A stretch of DNA of 64,000 nucleotides from Macrocystis pyrifera (GCA_031763025.1 JASSKH010000005.1:16272128-16336127); one strand, 5' to 3'; numbered from the stretch's first letter, positions 35,701-44,469 are shown. A program made the numbers and translations. Notes: generated by a model from the letters alone, not told the origin.

Positions 35701-38436
35701 TTGTGCGCGCACGCGCGGTCACTGGAGTGATGCCTTATTTTGTGGTGTGCTGCCTTTCTTTGTTTTGGACGAAGCCTAACGGCCCGTGGCGATGGGTACG
35801 GAGACGTGCACAGGCAATGCGGCGTTGCGTGTCGTCGTGGTGGGTTGCCGCTCCTCGCTCTGAATATGTTGTGTGGAGCATAGTCGGGCGGGTGATGCAT
35901 TCGGAGTTGCGGCCGGCAACGGATGCGTTCGAGCCTTTTCAGCGATATCCCGATGTGCTCGGTTGTTGCTGGTTCCCTCCGCGACGGTAGCGTGCGAGCA
36001 GAGTCTTCCCACGTTCACGAGGGTTATGCAGTGGCTCTTCCAACCTCGGTGTGCTCGACAAACACGTTACTTTGACGACGGTTGCCTCTACAGACGGCTA
36101 CGTGTAATTTTTGGAGCACGCACGGGTGGCGTTTTCGAAGGCCAAGTTGTCGACGGCAGGATGAGGCGAGCTATCACCACGAGGTCCCCTTACAATCTGG
36201 GAGAAAGGATCTTTAGGTTGGTAGGCTGTTCAGGTATTTTGGTTCCTGTTGGGATCAAGGTACGGGCGAAGACCCAATCCGACCCCGGACTCTAACTCTA
36301 ACCCCAGCCCCGACCCTAGCCCTGACCCCAAACCGCAGCCAAAATGACCCAAAACTGGCCATACACGCGACTGCGCCACGTTTGCATCGAACCAAGAACT
36401 TTCTCAATTGCGGACGACGATTCCGAAGTGCAGACCGCGCTACGCGATTTTCAAGTCAAAAGCACCCCTAAAGATCCTTTCTCCCGGATTGCCAAACCTA
36501 CTCATCTCCACAGCCGCCATTCCTGGAACTCGCACGGAAAAATTCTCAGATTGCTGCCAGGCCGGCGTTTCGTGTGAATTAGCAAGGCGAAGACGCAAGA
36601 GTGGTCGGCCTCGGGTCAGCGCGATACCGCCAGGCAAAACTATGGCCTCGAGCGACCTGTAGTTCAACCTCTCGGCGAAAAAACAACTCGCATTTATGCT
36701 CTAGAGAGAAGTCCGCTTGCGGCAACAATCCGCTTACAGCAGCAGCAGTAGCAGCAGCAACAGCAGCAGCACACACCTTGTGACCTCTAGGTGTTGCGTT
36801 CGGCCTCCTCGGTACGATGGGCAAAAGAGGCGACACATCGTGCCGCATGTTACCGTTCACGCACGAAGCCGTCATTGTCCCCTCGGCCAATCTCGAAAGA
36901 GCTCGCCACGCGTGGGCAGAAGGCAAAGCGCCCGTTCAAAAGGTCCGCCGAAGCTTGTCATGTATGTGATCTCGTTTGTTCCCTTGGGCAGCACGGGTGG
37001 GTGGCTTATCCGCTCATCCCCTCGCAAGCGGTTCTTAGTAGGACGGATGCAGCTCACCCTTCATGCGACTCGCCCAACACCTCACGGCGCTTCGCGCCTG
37101 GTGCAAGCAAAGCCTTTCTGGTCGCTGAAAGATCGACGTGCTCCGCCCTGGCATTATAATGGACGCGAGGGTCTATGGTCATACGACTACAGCCATGCAT
37201 GACATACTCCCCCCCCCCCCCCTCGCCTCCCTCATGGCGGTAATTCTTGTTTTCAGGGGGCAGGGTATATCGCCACATGTGGACACGCACTCGGCGTTCG
37301 AAGACGGGTTGGCGTCGCTGTCCCTCGGAAGTGGTGAGTCTTGCGGGGAGATACATGCGCTGTCAGAGCCTGTCGGGGTCGCGCTGATCTCCATTTTGCG
37401 CGTGCGTGGGCACACCGATGGTGGGGGTGTGAGAGTGCGGCGTGATCGGCCGTGAAGATGCCGCTGCCGATGTCACGGCCCGTACGAGTCGAAGAGACTG
37501 AAGATTGACGGCGACCGCTGCGGCGCTGCCTTGCGCCAAGGTCCCCGTTGAGCTGGGAGGTTGCACTCGCTGCGTGCTTGTTTTAGGTTTGCCTTGTCAA
37601 CGTGCGGTTGTGTAAGGCTGTTTCCTATGCGGTTCGATTTCGAGCTTCAGATTGTTATTTTTCGAACTAAATATGAATGACCCTGCTTATGCAGTCCAAT
37701 ATTCAAAATCCGACCGGAATTTTTCGATTTGAGAATCCGATGGCCCAAGTCGTCGGATTTTGGGCCAAAATTGGACGACTTGGGTCATCAGATTTTCCAA
37801 TCGAAAAATGGTATGCTCTCTAAATTCAAGATGCTATCCACGACAGCAAACAGCAGCAGAACGATCGATGAGTTGGATGGTGACATAGCTTTATAGCGAC
37901 GTCGCTTCAAGTCCGACGCGCGGGCGGCGCGTCCCTCCGTGGCCAGACTACAGTCGGCTGGCGCGGGCTCGGGCCTAGAGCACAAGAGAAGCGCACTCGG
38001 CGCGCACCTCTCAGTAAATACATACTCGTAGACTACGCTGCTGTACAGCAGCAACAGTCAATCACAAAATGAAACCCAAAATACCAAGACAGGTTGACTC
38101 TAGCGCACTCGCCACGTCTCTTCGCCGCCAGACCAGAGGTCGTCAGCCTTGGCTCGGACGCTTGGGTCCTACGCGCAGGGCAGTGCACCCACCGCGCCTC
38201 TTCGCGGCGCCAAACCACAGCAACAGTTGGTCTCGGCGTTTGCTCCCATCTCTGCACGCACAATAAATCTGATTTTTCCGCATAGGAAGACTGTTTCGAT
38301 TCGCCAAGTTTACATCTGAAAATGCGATCGGATCAAAATCTGAAGCTCAAAAATTGAACCGCATAGGAAACGGCCTAAGCGTCGTTTTGTTCCGTTGTTC
38401 CCCTTGCCAATGCCGGTGATGTTGTCGGTGCCCCCC

Positions 38437-38480
<44 letters not shown>

Positions 38481-40549
38481 TCGCACGTGCACGTGCAAAC
38501 GAAAACAGGATGTGTCATGGACATGAGACATCCAGACGGCGTGCGCGTGAAGAACGTATATCTTCCGCGTGGTTCGTTGCTGGTTATGGAGGGTGCGGCG
38601 CGGTACGAATGGTCGCATGGCATCGCAAGTCGCAAGACTGACATGGTGCGTGATGCTTGCTTATTCCAATAAAGTCTAGCCCCACCGCTATGCCAGATAC
38701 AGAGGGGACCAAATTTTCCGTTAAACCCATCGAAACTGGTGTTGGTTTTCTACATTTGCATCTATAGTTACTATCCATAAAAAAATATTTTACCTGCTCG
38801 TATGTGTACCAGGTCGTTTAGAGCTTTCTATGTAAACGTGTTGTACTACAGTAGATAACAGAAAAAAATTGGAACCGGCATAAAAAATCAAAAGGTACTT
38901 TTTTCGGGTCGCGCTGAAAGGGTCGGCCACCGCATCGCGAGCGTGCTCAGATGCTTGTGGCCGCTTTTCTGTGAGCTGGAGGCCTGGCCGCGTGTAGATT
39001 CGAGCTTTCGCTGCCTAGGGTATTGCTTCGAGGTATTCTGCCTCCTTTTGATTCTGCGCGGTGAATCCTGCGACGGCGTGGGAGGGGGCAGCTTGCCCCG
39101 TATGGCACTGCTGCTGCTGTACGTCTGGTTTGCCGCTGTTTTTATAAATACTTGCCCTCCCCCCCCCCCCCCCCCCCCCCGCCCGTCGAACAATAACAAA
39201 TGCCAATGCGAACATCAGGAAAACCTGTCGACAAACCAATCCCACCCTCATGGTGTTTTTTTCTTCCAGATTTTTTTGCCGAGGTTGTGATTGGGCAAAT
39301 GTAACCCGTTCGAATGCCTCCGTCCTGTTTGGCGAGACGGATGCCGACCCAGGTTTCGATGGAGGATTTTGTGCTCTTCGCGCAAACGTACAATCCCGCC
39401 CCGAAGCCTACGCCCCACAGGGCTCCTAACTTTCTGAAATGATGTAAAATCATCCACACCTCCGACAGATCATCGATTCCCGCTAAATTATATACTGTAG
39501 CCCTTACAAAGCAGATAAATAGTACATTCCCGACCTTGTATGATTTGCATTATCTATGCTGCCGGGTGAGACCCGTTTAATCTGTGCATGGTCTTTCGTG
39601 GCACATGTTCCCCCGGGGTCAGATCTGTATTGTACACAGATCCTGCACAACCTCTCACAACGGCAGCTAAGGAACTATTACGGGGGAACACAGTATTCAG
39701 GACCAAATGTGCTTAGTAAAAATACTGGAATGTATAGGTTTTGGTGTATAGGGTGGGTCCTGATTACTGTGGTCCCCCGTGATAGGTGATCTAGATCATG
39801 ATCTGTCCCAGGCGCGAGATCGTTCCTCCAGCTCAGATTTCTTCGCCTCCTTTCTACGCATGGGCAACAGCCAATCGATCCGTGTTCTCACCGCTTCCCC
39901 CCTCTCATCGCGTGCGGGCATACTGCTGCTCAAGTCTTGGAGCACGATTGCAATAGTACTACTGGAGGACTACTACTACTACAGTACTACTACTAGTTCT
40001 GTTACTGCCGCTATCACCGCTATTGCCACTGCTACTAAAATCTACCTCGGCTGTATATCCTACCCCTACGATGTTATGATATACTACTACCACTTCTGCT
40101 GCTACTACTACCACTACTACTATTAATACTGCTTAATACTACTACTACTGCTACTACACTACTACTACTACTAAATTACTCCTACTGCTACTACTTGTAC
40201 TGCTGTAGTTGTACTACAGTACTACTAAATACTACTATTAATACTACTACTACCACTGCTACTACTACTGCTACTGCTACTGCTACTGCCGTAGATATGC
40301 GTAAGACCTCCTTTTTCCAAGCAGATATAACACCCCCCCCCTCCTCACGGCACCATTCCATTCCACTGTGACGGGCAGGTCAAGGGAGTACTGACGAAAC
40401 GATCGACGCGGGTTTCGTTGACGTTTAGGCGTGTTCGCGACCCGTCAGTAGCGTGCCCGTGCGACTTCGAGGAGAGCTGCGACCGAAATACACCCGTGGC
40501 CACCGCTACCTACCTCAAGGGATCGATGGACAATGACAGTAATAACTAG
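26556..40549 (+). CDS. ALKBH8: ALKBH8-type tRNA wobble-uridine hydroxylase (RRM + AlkB domain), split gene, 5' end not found
   Basis: Known role of the family: the AlkB domain, a 2-oxoglutarate/Fe(II) oxygenase, hydroxylates 5-methoxycarbonylmethyluridine at the wobble position of certain tRNAs; the RRM helps bind tRNA. Proposed coding pieces are 26556-26774, 34136-34302, 35210-35359, 37257-37333, 38509-38645 and 40379-40549. All junctions are GT-AG and join in phase (0, 2, 2, 1, 0). Order of motifs: second half of an RRM ([17 protein letters not shown]), [29 protein letters not shown], iron ligands HVD in [28 protein letters not shown], distal iron His in YEWSHGI, 2-oxoglutarate Arg in [10 protein letters not shown], and a Cys cluster [11 protein letters not shown]. 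The frame stops at TAG 40547-40549, so no methyltransferase domain follows, unlike animal ALKBH8 and like the plant arrangement. A later donor (GTAATA at 40540) could bypass the stop. The gene spans at least 14 kb for about 300 codons. The first intron (7.4 kb) is unusually long. Confidence 0.9.
26840..27075 (+). repeat. Dispersed repeat RC, copy 1 (empty site for MITE-1)
   Basis: Matches 39484-39675 plus 39785-39815: GATCTTGTATGATCTG, TGCCGGGTGGGACCCGT, AATCTGTGCATGGTCTTTCG, ACACAGATCCTGCACAACCT and GATGATCTAGATCAT. In this copy the phrase GGAACTATTAACAGATGATC is not interrupted, whereas the other copy has MITE-1 there. It lies in the first large ALKBH8 intron. Confidence 0.8.
27076..28399. 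other. Intron sequence; hairpin at 27472-27496 and CTG run at 28143-28202
   Basis: TGAACGGT/ACCGTTCA forms an 8 bp stem, nested between TTGGTATC (27451) and GATACCA (27504). The frame 27960-28289 is driven by the CTG run. No gene. Confidence 0.5.
28402..29210. mobile_element. DNA transposon-like element with long TIRs and TA flanks
   Basis: Inverted arms of about 38 bp: CAGTCGGAAACGTGGATTGA on the left and, on the other strand at the right end, CAGTCGGAAACATGGATTGA, followed by matching GTTTCCGAT-like text. TA stands at 28400-28401 and 29211-29212, suggesting a TA target duplication. Inside, a plus-strand frame open from 28707 to 28901 reads [19 protein letters not shown] and onward to a stop. 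It looks protein-like but I do not recognise it. It could be a transposase remnant or a captured exon. The element lies in the first large ALKBH8 intron. Confidence 0.75.
29211..29923. other. Intron sequence, no gene recognised
   Basis: Three imperfect copies of a phrase like GGCGACGTAC...ACTAGCC lie between 29340 and 29480 (period about 60). No coding potential. Confidence 0.45.
29924..30032. mobile_element. MITE-1 copy 6
   Basis: Left arm intact (TATTACGGGGGACCATA), right arm decayed (ATATGGCCCGCAGTGTTA). Located in the first large ALKBH8 intron. Confidence 0.88.
30033..31358. other. Intron sequence, no gene recognised
   Basis: CAGCA-rich text at 30100-30310 and TAC-rich text at 30400-30560, with a TACCAGGTA at 30425. 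Nothing else is supported. Confidence 0.45.
31359..31603 (+). repeat. Dispersed repeat RB, copy 1 (possible MITE)
   Basis: Ends match those of 46227-46461: GGGTAGCAGCTAATT...GGCTCCTCACTT at the left and ATTGGGTTAAGGGGAGC...CAGAAAT...TGGCCCG at the right, while the middle has diverged. The two ends are imperfect inverted copies of each other (GGGCTCCTCACTT against GGGCTCCCCTTAAC), which suggests a MITE about 240 bp long. Confidence 0.65.
31604..33171. other. Intron sequence, no gene recognised
   Basis: A frame at 32524-32661 is followed by a donor-like GTAAGT (32664), but it has no family resemblance and lies inside the ALKBH8 intron. It is left uncalled. Confidence 0.45.
33172..33352. repeat. 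Minisatellite of TACTACTGCCAGTAGAT units
   Basis: About nine imperfect units of roughly 17-21 bp, with consensus GATTACTACTGCCAGTA and GCAGG or GTAGA variants. Confidence 0.85.
33697..33810. mobile_element. MITE-2 copy 1
   Basis: About 114 bp with inverted arms. Left: CCTTTTAGAACTGCAGTCCC, then a GGAGACAAACTACT block. Right, on the other strand: AAACTGCAGTCCC, then GGGGAACAAATCACT. Copies also lie at 57270-57474 (interrupted by MITE-1) and 59817-59915. No coding capacity. Confidence 0.8.
33867..33978. mobile_element. MITE-1 copy 7
   Basis: TATTACGGGGGACCACAG and CTATGGTCGCCCGTAAATA arms. It lies about 160 bp upstream of the ALKBH8 exon at 34136, in the intron. Confidence 0.9.
34136..34302 (+). 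CDS. ALKBH8: ALKBH8 exon b (start of AlkB domain)
   Basis: Acceptor CCCCCAG ends at 34135, donor GTGAGC begins at 34303. Reads [20 protein letters not shown], then [17 protein letters not shown], then [14 protein letters not shown]. PGLxLxEEF and RRVQHYG are hallmark blocks of ALKBH8. A run of ten C at 34071-34080 precedes the acceptor. The alternative acceptor at 34128 would change the frame and is disfavoured. Confidence 0.9.
34296..34460 (+). repeat. Tandem duplication containing the exon b donor
   Basis: ACTATGGGTGAGCGTACGTT and GCTTCTTGGATAACG (34297-34352) recur as ACTATGAGTAAGCGTAACAT and GTGCTTGGATAACG (34409-34460), period 113 bp. The second copy keeps a good donor (GTAAGC at 34416). 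Use of it would add 113 bases and shift the frame. Confidence 0.75.
34361..34987. other. Intron with poly-G near donor and poly-C before acceptor
   Basis: G12 runs at 34366-34377 and 34464-34475, a G9 run near 34886-34894 and C19 at 34969-34987 fall in one 907 bp intron. In the transcript the G and C runs could pair. Confidence 0.7.
35210..35359 (+). CDS. ALKBH8: ALKBH8 exon c
   Basis: Acceptor CTCTCGCAG ends at 35209, donor GTGAGT begins at 35360. Reads [20 protein letters not shown], then [14 protein letters not shown]. The block [10 protein letters not shown] aligns with the conserved DQxTxNxY of the family just before the iron-binding loop. Confidence 0.92.
36190..36495. repeat. Inverted-repeat pair, possible MITE
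   Basis: TTACAATCTGGGAGAAAGGA with TCTTTAGG at 36190-36217, and its inverted partner at 36467-36495 (on the other strand TTGGCAATCCGGGAGAAAGG with ATCTTTAGG). About 300 bp in an ALKBH8 intron. Between them, at 36280-36335, runs a degenerate CCCTAA-like string. Confidence 0.6.
37003..37222 (+). mobile_element. Poly-C-ended element, copy 3, just upstream of ALKBH8 exon d
   Basis: Most complete copy: GCAAGCGGTTCTTAGTAGGA, CAGCTCACCCTTCATGCGAC, CACCTCACGGCGCTTCGCGC, GGTCGCTGAAAGATCGAC, GAGGGTCTATGGTCATACGA, GCCATGCATGACATACT, then C14 at 37209-37222. Its C tail ends 34 bases before exon d, so the element supplies the pyrimidine-rich sequence next to the acceptor. Confidence 0.88.
37257..37333 (+). 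CDS. ALKBH8: ALKBH8 exon d (HxD iron ligands)
   Basis: Acceptor TTTTCAG ends at 37256, donor GTGAGT begins at 37334. Reads [20 protein letters not shown], then LSLGS. His and Asp of HVD are the expected Fe(II) ligands. Confidence 0.93.
37616..38375. mobile_element. Harbinger-like non-autonomous DNA transposon, apparently intact ends
   Basis: Ends GGCTGTTTCCTATGCGGTTC on the left and GGCCGTTTCCTATGCGGTTC on the other strand at the right, continuing as inverted arms of about 40 bp with GAGCTTCAGATT. TAA stands at 37613-37615 and 38376-38378. A three-base TAA/TTA duplication and GG-starting ends are typical of PIF/Harbinger. The 760 bp interior has no transposase. It includes an inner inverted pair around AATCCGATGGCCCAAG near 37730-37800. 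A partial older copy lies at 11130-11490. Intronic in ALKBH8. Confidence 0.88.
38440..38477. repeat. Poly-C run (38 C) before ALKBH8 exon e
   Basis: Uninterrupted C38 that ends 31 bases upstream of the exon starting at 38509. The sequence before it (GATGTTGTCGGTGCCCCCC) does not match the poly-C-ended family well, so its origin is unclear. Confidence 0.9.
38509..38645 (+). CDS. ALKBH8: ALKBH8 exon e (distal iron His)
   Basis: Acceptor GAAAACAG ends at 38508, donor GTGCGT begins at 38646. Reads [20 protein letters not shown], then [20 protein letters not shown]. The blocks [13 protein letters not shown] and YEWSHGI match the family, with His of SHGI as the third iron ligand. Confidence 0.93.
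39157..39180. repeat. Poly-C run in ALKBH8 intron
   Basis: C-rich run of about 20 C with a T near its start and a G after it. No recognised exon follows within 1 kb, so it is either a repeat tail or unrelated to splicing. Confidence 0.8.
39484..39815 (+). repeat. Dispersed repeat RC, copy 2, interrupted by MITE-1
   Basis: Partner of 26840-27075. Continuity is broken at 39676-39784 by MITE-1 and resumes with GGTGATCTAGATCATGATCTG. Located in the last ALKBH8 intron. Confidence 0.8.
39676..39784. mobile_element. MITE-1 copy 8, nested in repeat RC
   Basis: TATTACGGGGGAACACAG and CTGTGGTCCCCCGTGATA arms. Comparison with the uninterrupted repeat at 26840-27075 shows the insertion point at ACTA/TA and supports a TA target. 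Confidence 0.9.
39958..40290. repeat. TAC/CTA microsatellite
   Basis: About 330 bp of TAC and TGC triplets with interruptions, ending about 90 bp before exon f. Confidence 0.9.
40379..40549 (+). CDS. ALKBH8: ALKBH8 exon f (C-terminal)
   Basis: Acceptor ACGGGCAG ends at 40378. Reads [20 protein letters not shown], then [17 protein letters not shown], and ends at TAG 40547-40549. [10 protein letters not shown] carries the Arg that binds 2-oxoglutarate, and CPCDFEESC resembles the metal-binding Cys cluster after the AlkB fold. A C9 run (40333-40341) lies 37 bases upstream. Confidence 0.9.
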   Translation, partial: VKGVLTKRSTRVSLTFRRVRDPSVACPCDFEESCDRNTPVATATYLKGSMDNDSNN

Positions 40550-41339
40550 CCAGAGACCACGTTTTTATCGCGGTATCGTGCAAAGAACTTTGCACTGTAA
40601 CTGGCTGGGACGGCTACTGTCCTTGTGGACTACGAGGCGTTCCCATGTTGGAAACGAGGGGTTCCCTTTGTCCATATGCACAAGTGGCAAGAGCGGAATA
40701 GCTCGCCGAACGCGAAAAAAGCCTCCCAAAGGGTGGGGGGACTTAACTGGAAGTACTGTAGTTCCGCGAGAGAACTTACACGAGGTTAGACCTGACGTTG
40801 TCAATAAAAGAGTTGGGGCGCGTGTTTTCCCCTTGTTGCTTGGACCTTTCACGGTGACCACGATCGCGAGTTTCAACTTACTAATTATCCTATTTATTGC
40901 AGGTATCCTGATACCGTGTACCCGAAGACATCATTTTGAGGTTGTTAACCACTGCTCGCATGCTTGCTGATGACTCCATTTTTGTGGGTATGGATGCCCA
41001 TGTGTCGTCGCGTGTGTACTACGCCCACAGCTCCCGGTGTGGTTTTGTCTTCTAGCGGGCGGCGACCGTGTTGACGTCACCGAATTATGTACCCACCCAC
41101 GTATACCAACGTTTCATACCCCCCCCCCCCGACGGCGACATTTAGCTACTGTAGTATTTCTGTCTCCGGTGTACAAGAAGCAACTCTGCGGCACCATTGT
41201 TAGTAGCAGTACGCCTGCTCTCACCGTAAGTGAACCGCGTGAGCCCGGTATTCGGCAACGTTCTGGATCGCGGATATAAGCCGCCAACCTCGACCTTGGC
41301 GGGAGGGGGGGGGGGGGGGGGGGGGGGGGATACTCGATG
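40550..41339. other. Downstream of ALKBH8; no gene recognised
   Basis: Presumably begins with the ALKBH8 3' untranslated region; no clear polyadenylation signal was singled out. C10 at about 41121-41130, and G25 at 41305-41329. Confidence 0.45.
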
Positions 41340-41400
41340 GGAGAGATGTACTCGATCTCATGCATGGCCGTAGTCGTATGACCATAGCGGGGGGGGGGGG

Positions 41401-41434
<34 letters not shown>
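41340..41434 (-). mobile_element. Poly-C-ended element, partial copy 4 (minus) with G tracts
   Basis: On the minus strand CGCTATGGTCATACGACTAC then GGCCATGCATGAGATCGAGT match the 3' part of the family. It is embedded between two G runs (41305-41329 and about 41389-41433, the latter interrupted by one A). Confidence 0.7.
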
Positions 41435-42039
41435 GCCCGAACGCGCAATAAAGCAGCCTCAGTACTCGTCAGCAAAGCATAGTCAAGTACATCTACGCTC
41501 GGTGATTTTCGGCACTAAAGGTAACCGATTGCCGCTATTCACCCACCCACCGGATGGGAGTCAAATGAGCAGACAGGCTCCGTGGACGCGATTAACTCTA
41601 CGTAAAACCAACCGATTGCCTTGCACCACCGCTGGAATTTGGGTTCCGGGAAACGAAATGCAGTATGTTTTCGCCCGAAGGCTGCCTGATGGCGTCAGCC
41701 GCAGCGTTCTATTGTGCCAGGCACACCCATCGTAGCGACCACTGGCGAGCCTTAAGTTGATTGTGCAAAAGATTGGCCACCCCTCCCGGAAAATCGTGGA
41801 ACGACGGCATCTATTTTTCTGTCGACGTCTACAGTAGAAAAAGACACGCGGTTGGTGTGCTTGTCTAGCGAACCCGAGCGCAACTGGCAGTCGACGGATG
41901 CTTGGCGGAGCGCATGCATGTTGTCTCAGCGTCGTTCATGCTCGGTGCTAACGACCCCGCGGAAAGCCCTCGGCCGCCGCCGCAAGCTGGCCCAATGCCA
42001 TGTCCGTACATGTGGCACCTTTTCCAACGCGTTCGTAGC
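41435..42039. other. Intergenic, no gene recognised
   Basis: A frame at 41852-42151 of about 100 codons overlaps a dispersed repeat at its end and has no domain. Confidence 0.45.
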
Positions 42040-42250
42040 CCTACCGTATGACACGGGTAATAAGATAAGACACCCACCCCGACGAATATATGAGCTGATG
42101 TTTCTCGACAAGGGGGAGAGCGCAAACGAAGGCCGAGCGATGCGTCTATGATATGGAAATACATCGACGAGATCTTTCGGCAACCACAACTTTTCGTTTG
42201 TGTGTGCCCAACCCCCCCCCCCTTGTTTTTAGAGGGAATCGGCTCTGGAA
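42040..42250 (+). repeat. Dispersed repeat RD, copy 1
   Basis: Diverged copy of 61925-62130. Shared blocks include TACCGTATGACAC, GAGCGATGCGTCTAT, TCGACGA(G/A)AT(C/A)TTTC and TTTTCGTTTGTGTGTGCCC. Family unknown. Confidence 0.6.
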
Positions 42251-42794
42251 ATGTTTCCCAGGCGGTGCGTTATCTAGTGAGTTATACGGTTATATGGTAC
42301 CTGGTATGCGCGAGGGCTACAGTATGTACACCGACGTGCCTTGTGTCAAGGGCCTCGTTGCGCTGTCGATGCTTATCCAATCCGTTCGTGGAAGCCGGTA
42401 GTTATATCAGCGTTTTGACAGAAGAGCTAGCCACGGGCTTCTAGCGCAAATCACCCCCCATGGCCGTACCACGATATTGTACCACAGGCCGAACGATTCG
42501 CAACATGCACCCTCATGCAATTGCCCGCGATTGGTTCTAACGTGGGGACACGCTTAGACGAGCGATTTCCAGCGCTTCCCGACACGAACGCGCGCGAGGT
42601 CTGAATTTTGGTGGCGGGCGAAACGTGTCAAATTTGCAGTGTCAAGAGCCGCATAAAAAAATCCTACTTTTGTGTCACACATGTTCCGGTTGCAAGTCAC
42701 AGAGAAAGCGACCATCTCAGAATACTCGAACTGCTGTCACAAAGACCCACGGCTCCGGACGTTTTGTTGTTTTTCGTTGGGATTTTAGCCATGT
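42251..42794. other. Intergenic, no gene recognised
   Basis: No exon, RNA or repeat assignment. Confidence 0.45.
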
Positions 42795-42936
42795 CTTCAA
42801 CTTTCCAGAGCTCTCTGGACAAGCCGTGGTCACAGATGTCACCCCTTCCCCCCTGTATATACATGCTTCCATACTCATCGCGCAGGGCGTGCAGCGTTCC
42901 CACTTCTGCTCGTCGGTTTTCCTCGGATTTAGCTAA
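42795..42936 (-). mobile_element. SINE-1, partial copy (body only)
   Basis: CTGGACAAGCCGTGGTCACA, GCGCAGGGCGTGCAGCGTTC and CCACTTCTGCTCGTCG match the SINE-1 body on the minus strand. The tRNA-like head and part of the tail are missing. Confidence 0.75.
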
Positions 42937-43524
42937 ACGTGGTGAAAAAGTAGACATCACGATCAATAGTACGTTGGGTGTTGACGGTCAGGAGCCGCGC
43001 GCAGGGCCCCCACGTTATATATACTCTGCTGTACGGCACGCCCCGACAACATGAATATAGAGATTGGCCGTCGATAGCAAGGCGAGGTATGGAGGCTCGA
43101 TGACGAAGCTTGCACCAAGGTTCGACCCCGAATGTGGTTCCACTAAACCAAGCAAACCCGCGCTGTGCTCTCATTAAACCATGTTGATGTTGGTCACTCC
43201 GTCGCCTTCCCCCCGCCGGGTATAGCTCCGACTCCTCCGTTTCCCTATGCACACACGCGCAACTTGCTTCTTCTGCCGTGATAATAATATCCGCGGCCTC
43301 ATTTCAATCTGTACAGCTTGGCTGGATGCCCGCGTCTGAACTAAAAGGTCTAGATCGCGAGCTCGAGCACCCCAAGGGACTTTCCTTGTTGTGCAACAAT
43401 CGACGCAGAAAGCGCCAAGATTCGACGCGAGCCGACGGAGGAAGAGAATGCTGAGCTCTTCTTGCAATCACAACGGAGGTACACGGCGTAGCTAGGGGAG
43501 GGGGGAAGAGGGCCTTCTATGTGA
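42937..43524. other. Intergenic, box B-like GGTTCGACCCC near 43120
   Basis: GGTTCGACCCC fits the tRNA box B consensus exactly, but no box A or cloverleaf could be found around it, so no tRNA is called. Confidence 0.35.
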
Positions 43525-43731
43525 CCCCGGATACTATTCACGAAGCGGAGGGAGCTGGAGAACGTCGTGCAACATATTATCAATGGGATGGACGAAAAAA
43601 ACGAATCGTCTGAACTCGCCGCGATCTCCTCGATTCCTCCTACAGTACTTAATATGCACCTCGATCTGGAGAATGACATCACCACCCGGCGGAGCTTGAA
43701 AAGACAAAATCCTAGGTTTCAGTCGGAGTAG
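43525..43731 (+). CDS. Uncharacterised open frame, possible exon or remnant
   Basis: Open from 43525 to a TAG at 43729-43731. Reads RRELENVVQHIINGMDEKNE, then LAAISSIPPTVLNMHLDLEN. The mixed, hydrophilic-helical composition looks more protein-like than surrounding frames, but I do not recognise a family and no start codon or convincing upstream exon was found. Could be a last exon, a pseudogene piece or chance. Confidence 0.25.
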   Translation, partial: PRILFTKRRELENVVQHIINGMDEKNESSELAAISSIPPTVLNMHLDLENDITTRRSLKRQNPRFQSE

Positions 43732-44469
43732 TACGGTGCAGTCGTCCTCTTCCCCACCGTAAAGCGCTAGCATAGTGTCACGAAAGTTGCGAGCACGACC
43801 TTCGCATACAACGTATGTACAGGATGCGCAAAAAGTGGCACCAATGAGAGTGCCCACTTCCTGTCACGGTTGCCGCTGCCCGCCATAAGGACGGAGCCAA
43901 TTTACGACCCGTCGGCTGATTGGTTGCACTGGATGCTACCCCCGTTTTCACTCCCACGTTTAGGCCAATAGGAAGAGGAGCGGCGCCACCGTAGCTCACC
44001 CGAGGCAGGGGGTTTATACATGTATTGCTGGCGCAGCGAAACAAATAATTTCACGGCGGTGCAGCATCGAGACAACCAAAACGCCTACCATACCAACTTA
44101 AATACTGCAAGCACATAGGGTATTCACTCGGCCACGTGGATGTGCGCGACTGGAACAACATGACTTAAAAGTGACTCCCCATGTCATAACAGGAGCCGAT
44201 TTCGGCACGTAAGGATAGTCCTGACTCCATTACGGCCGTTTTTAGTGTTCTGCGTAGGGTGAAATGGGGTGCCCAATAGACCACAACTCCTCCTTCAACA
44301 CATCTACCCTGATCTATACCCGTACCTGGTCCCTTTGGTCCGCCTTGTTCCCACTTCGTGGTGCAGAAATACGATCCACCCTCCGCAGGAGCCGCCGGGG
44401 GCCGAGAGCGGGAGGAGAAAAACCGTGTTGGCGTAAGGACAGCACTCGAGTGCTGCAGTTCATGGATTG
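43732..44469. other. Intergenic, no gene recognised
   Basis: No supported feature. Confidence 0.4.
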
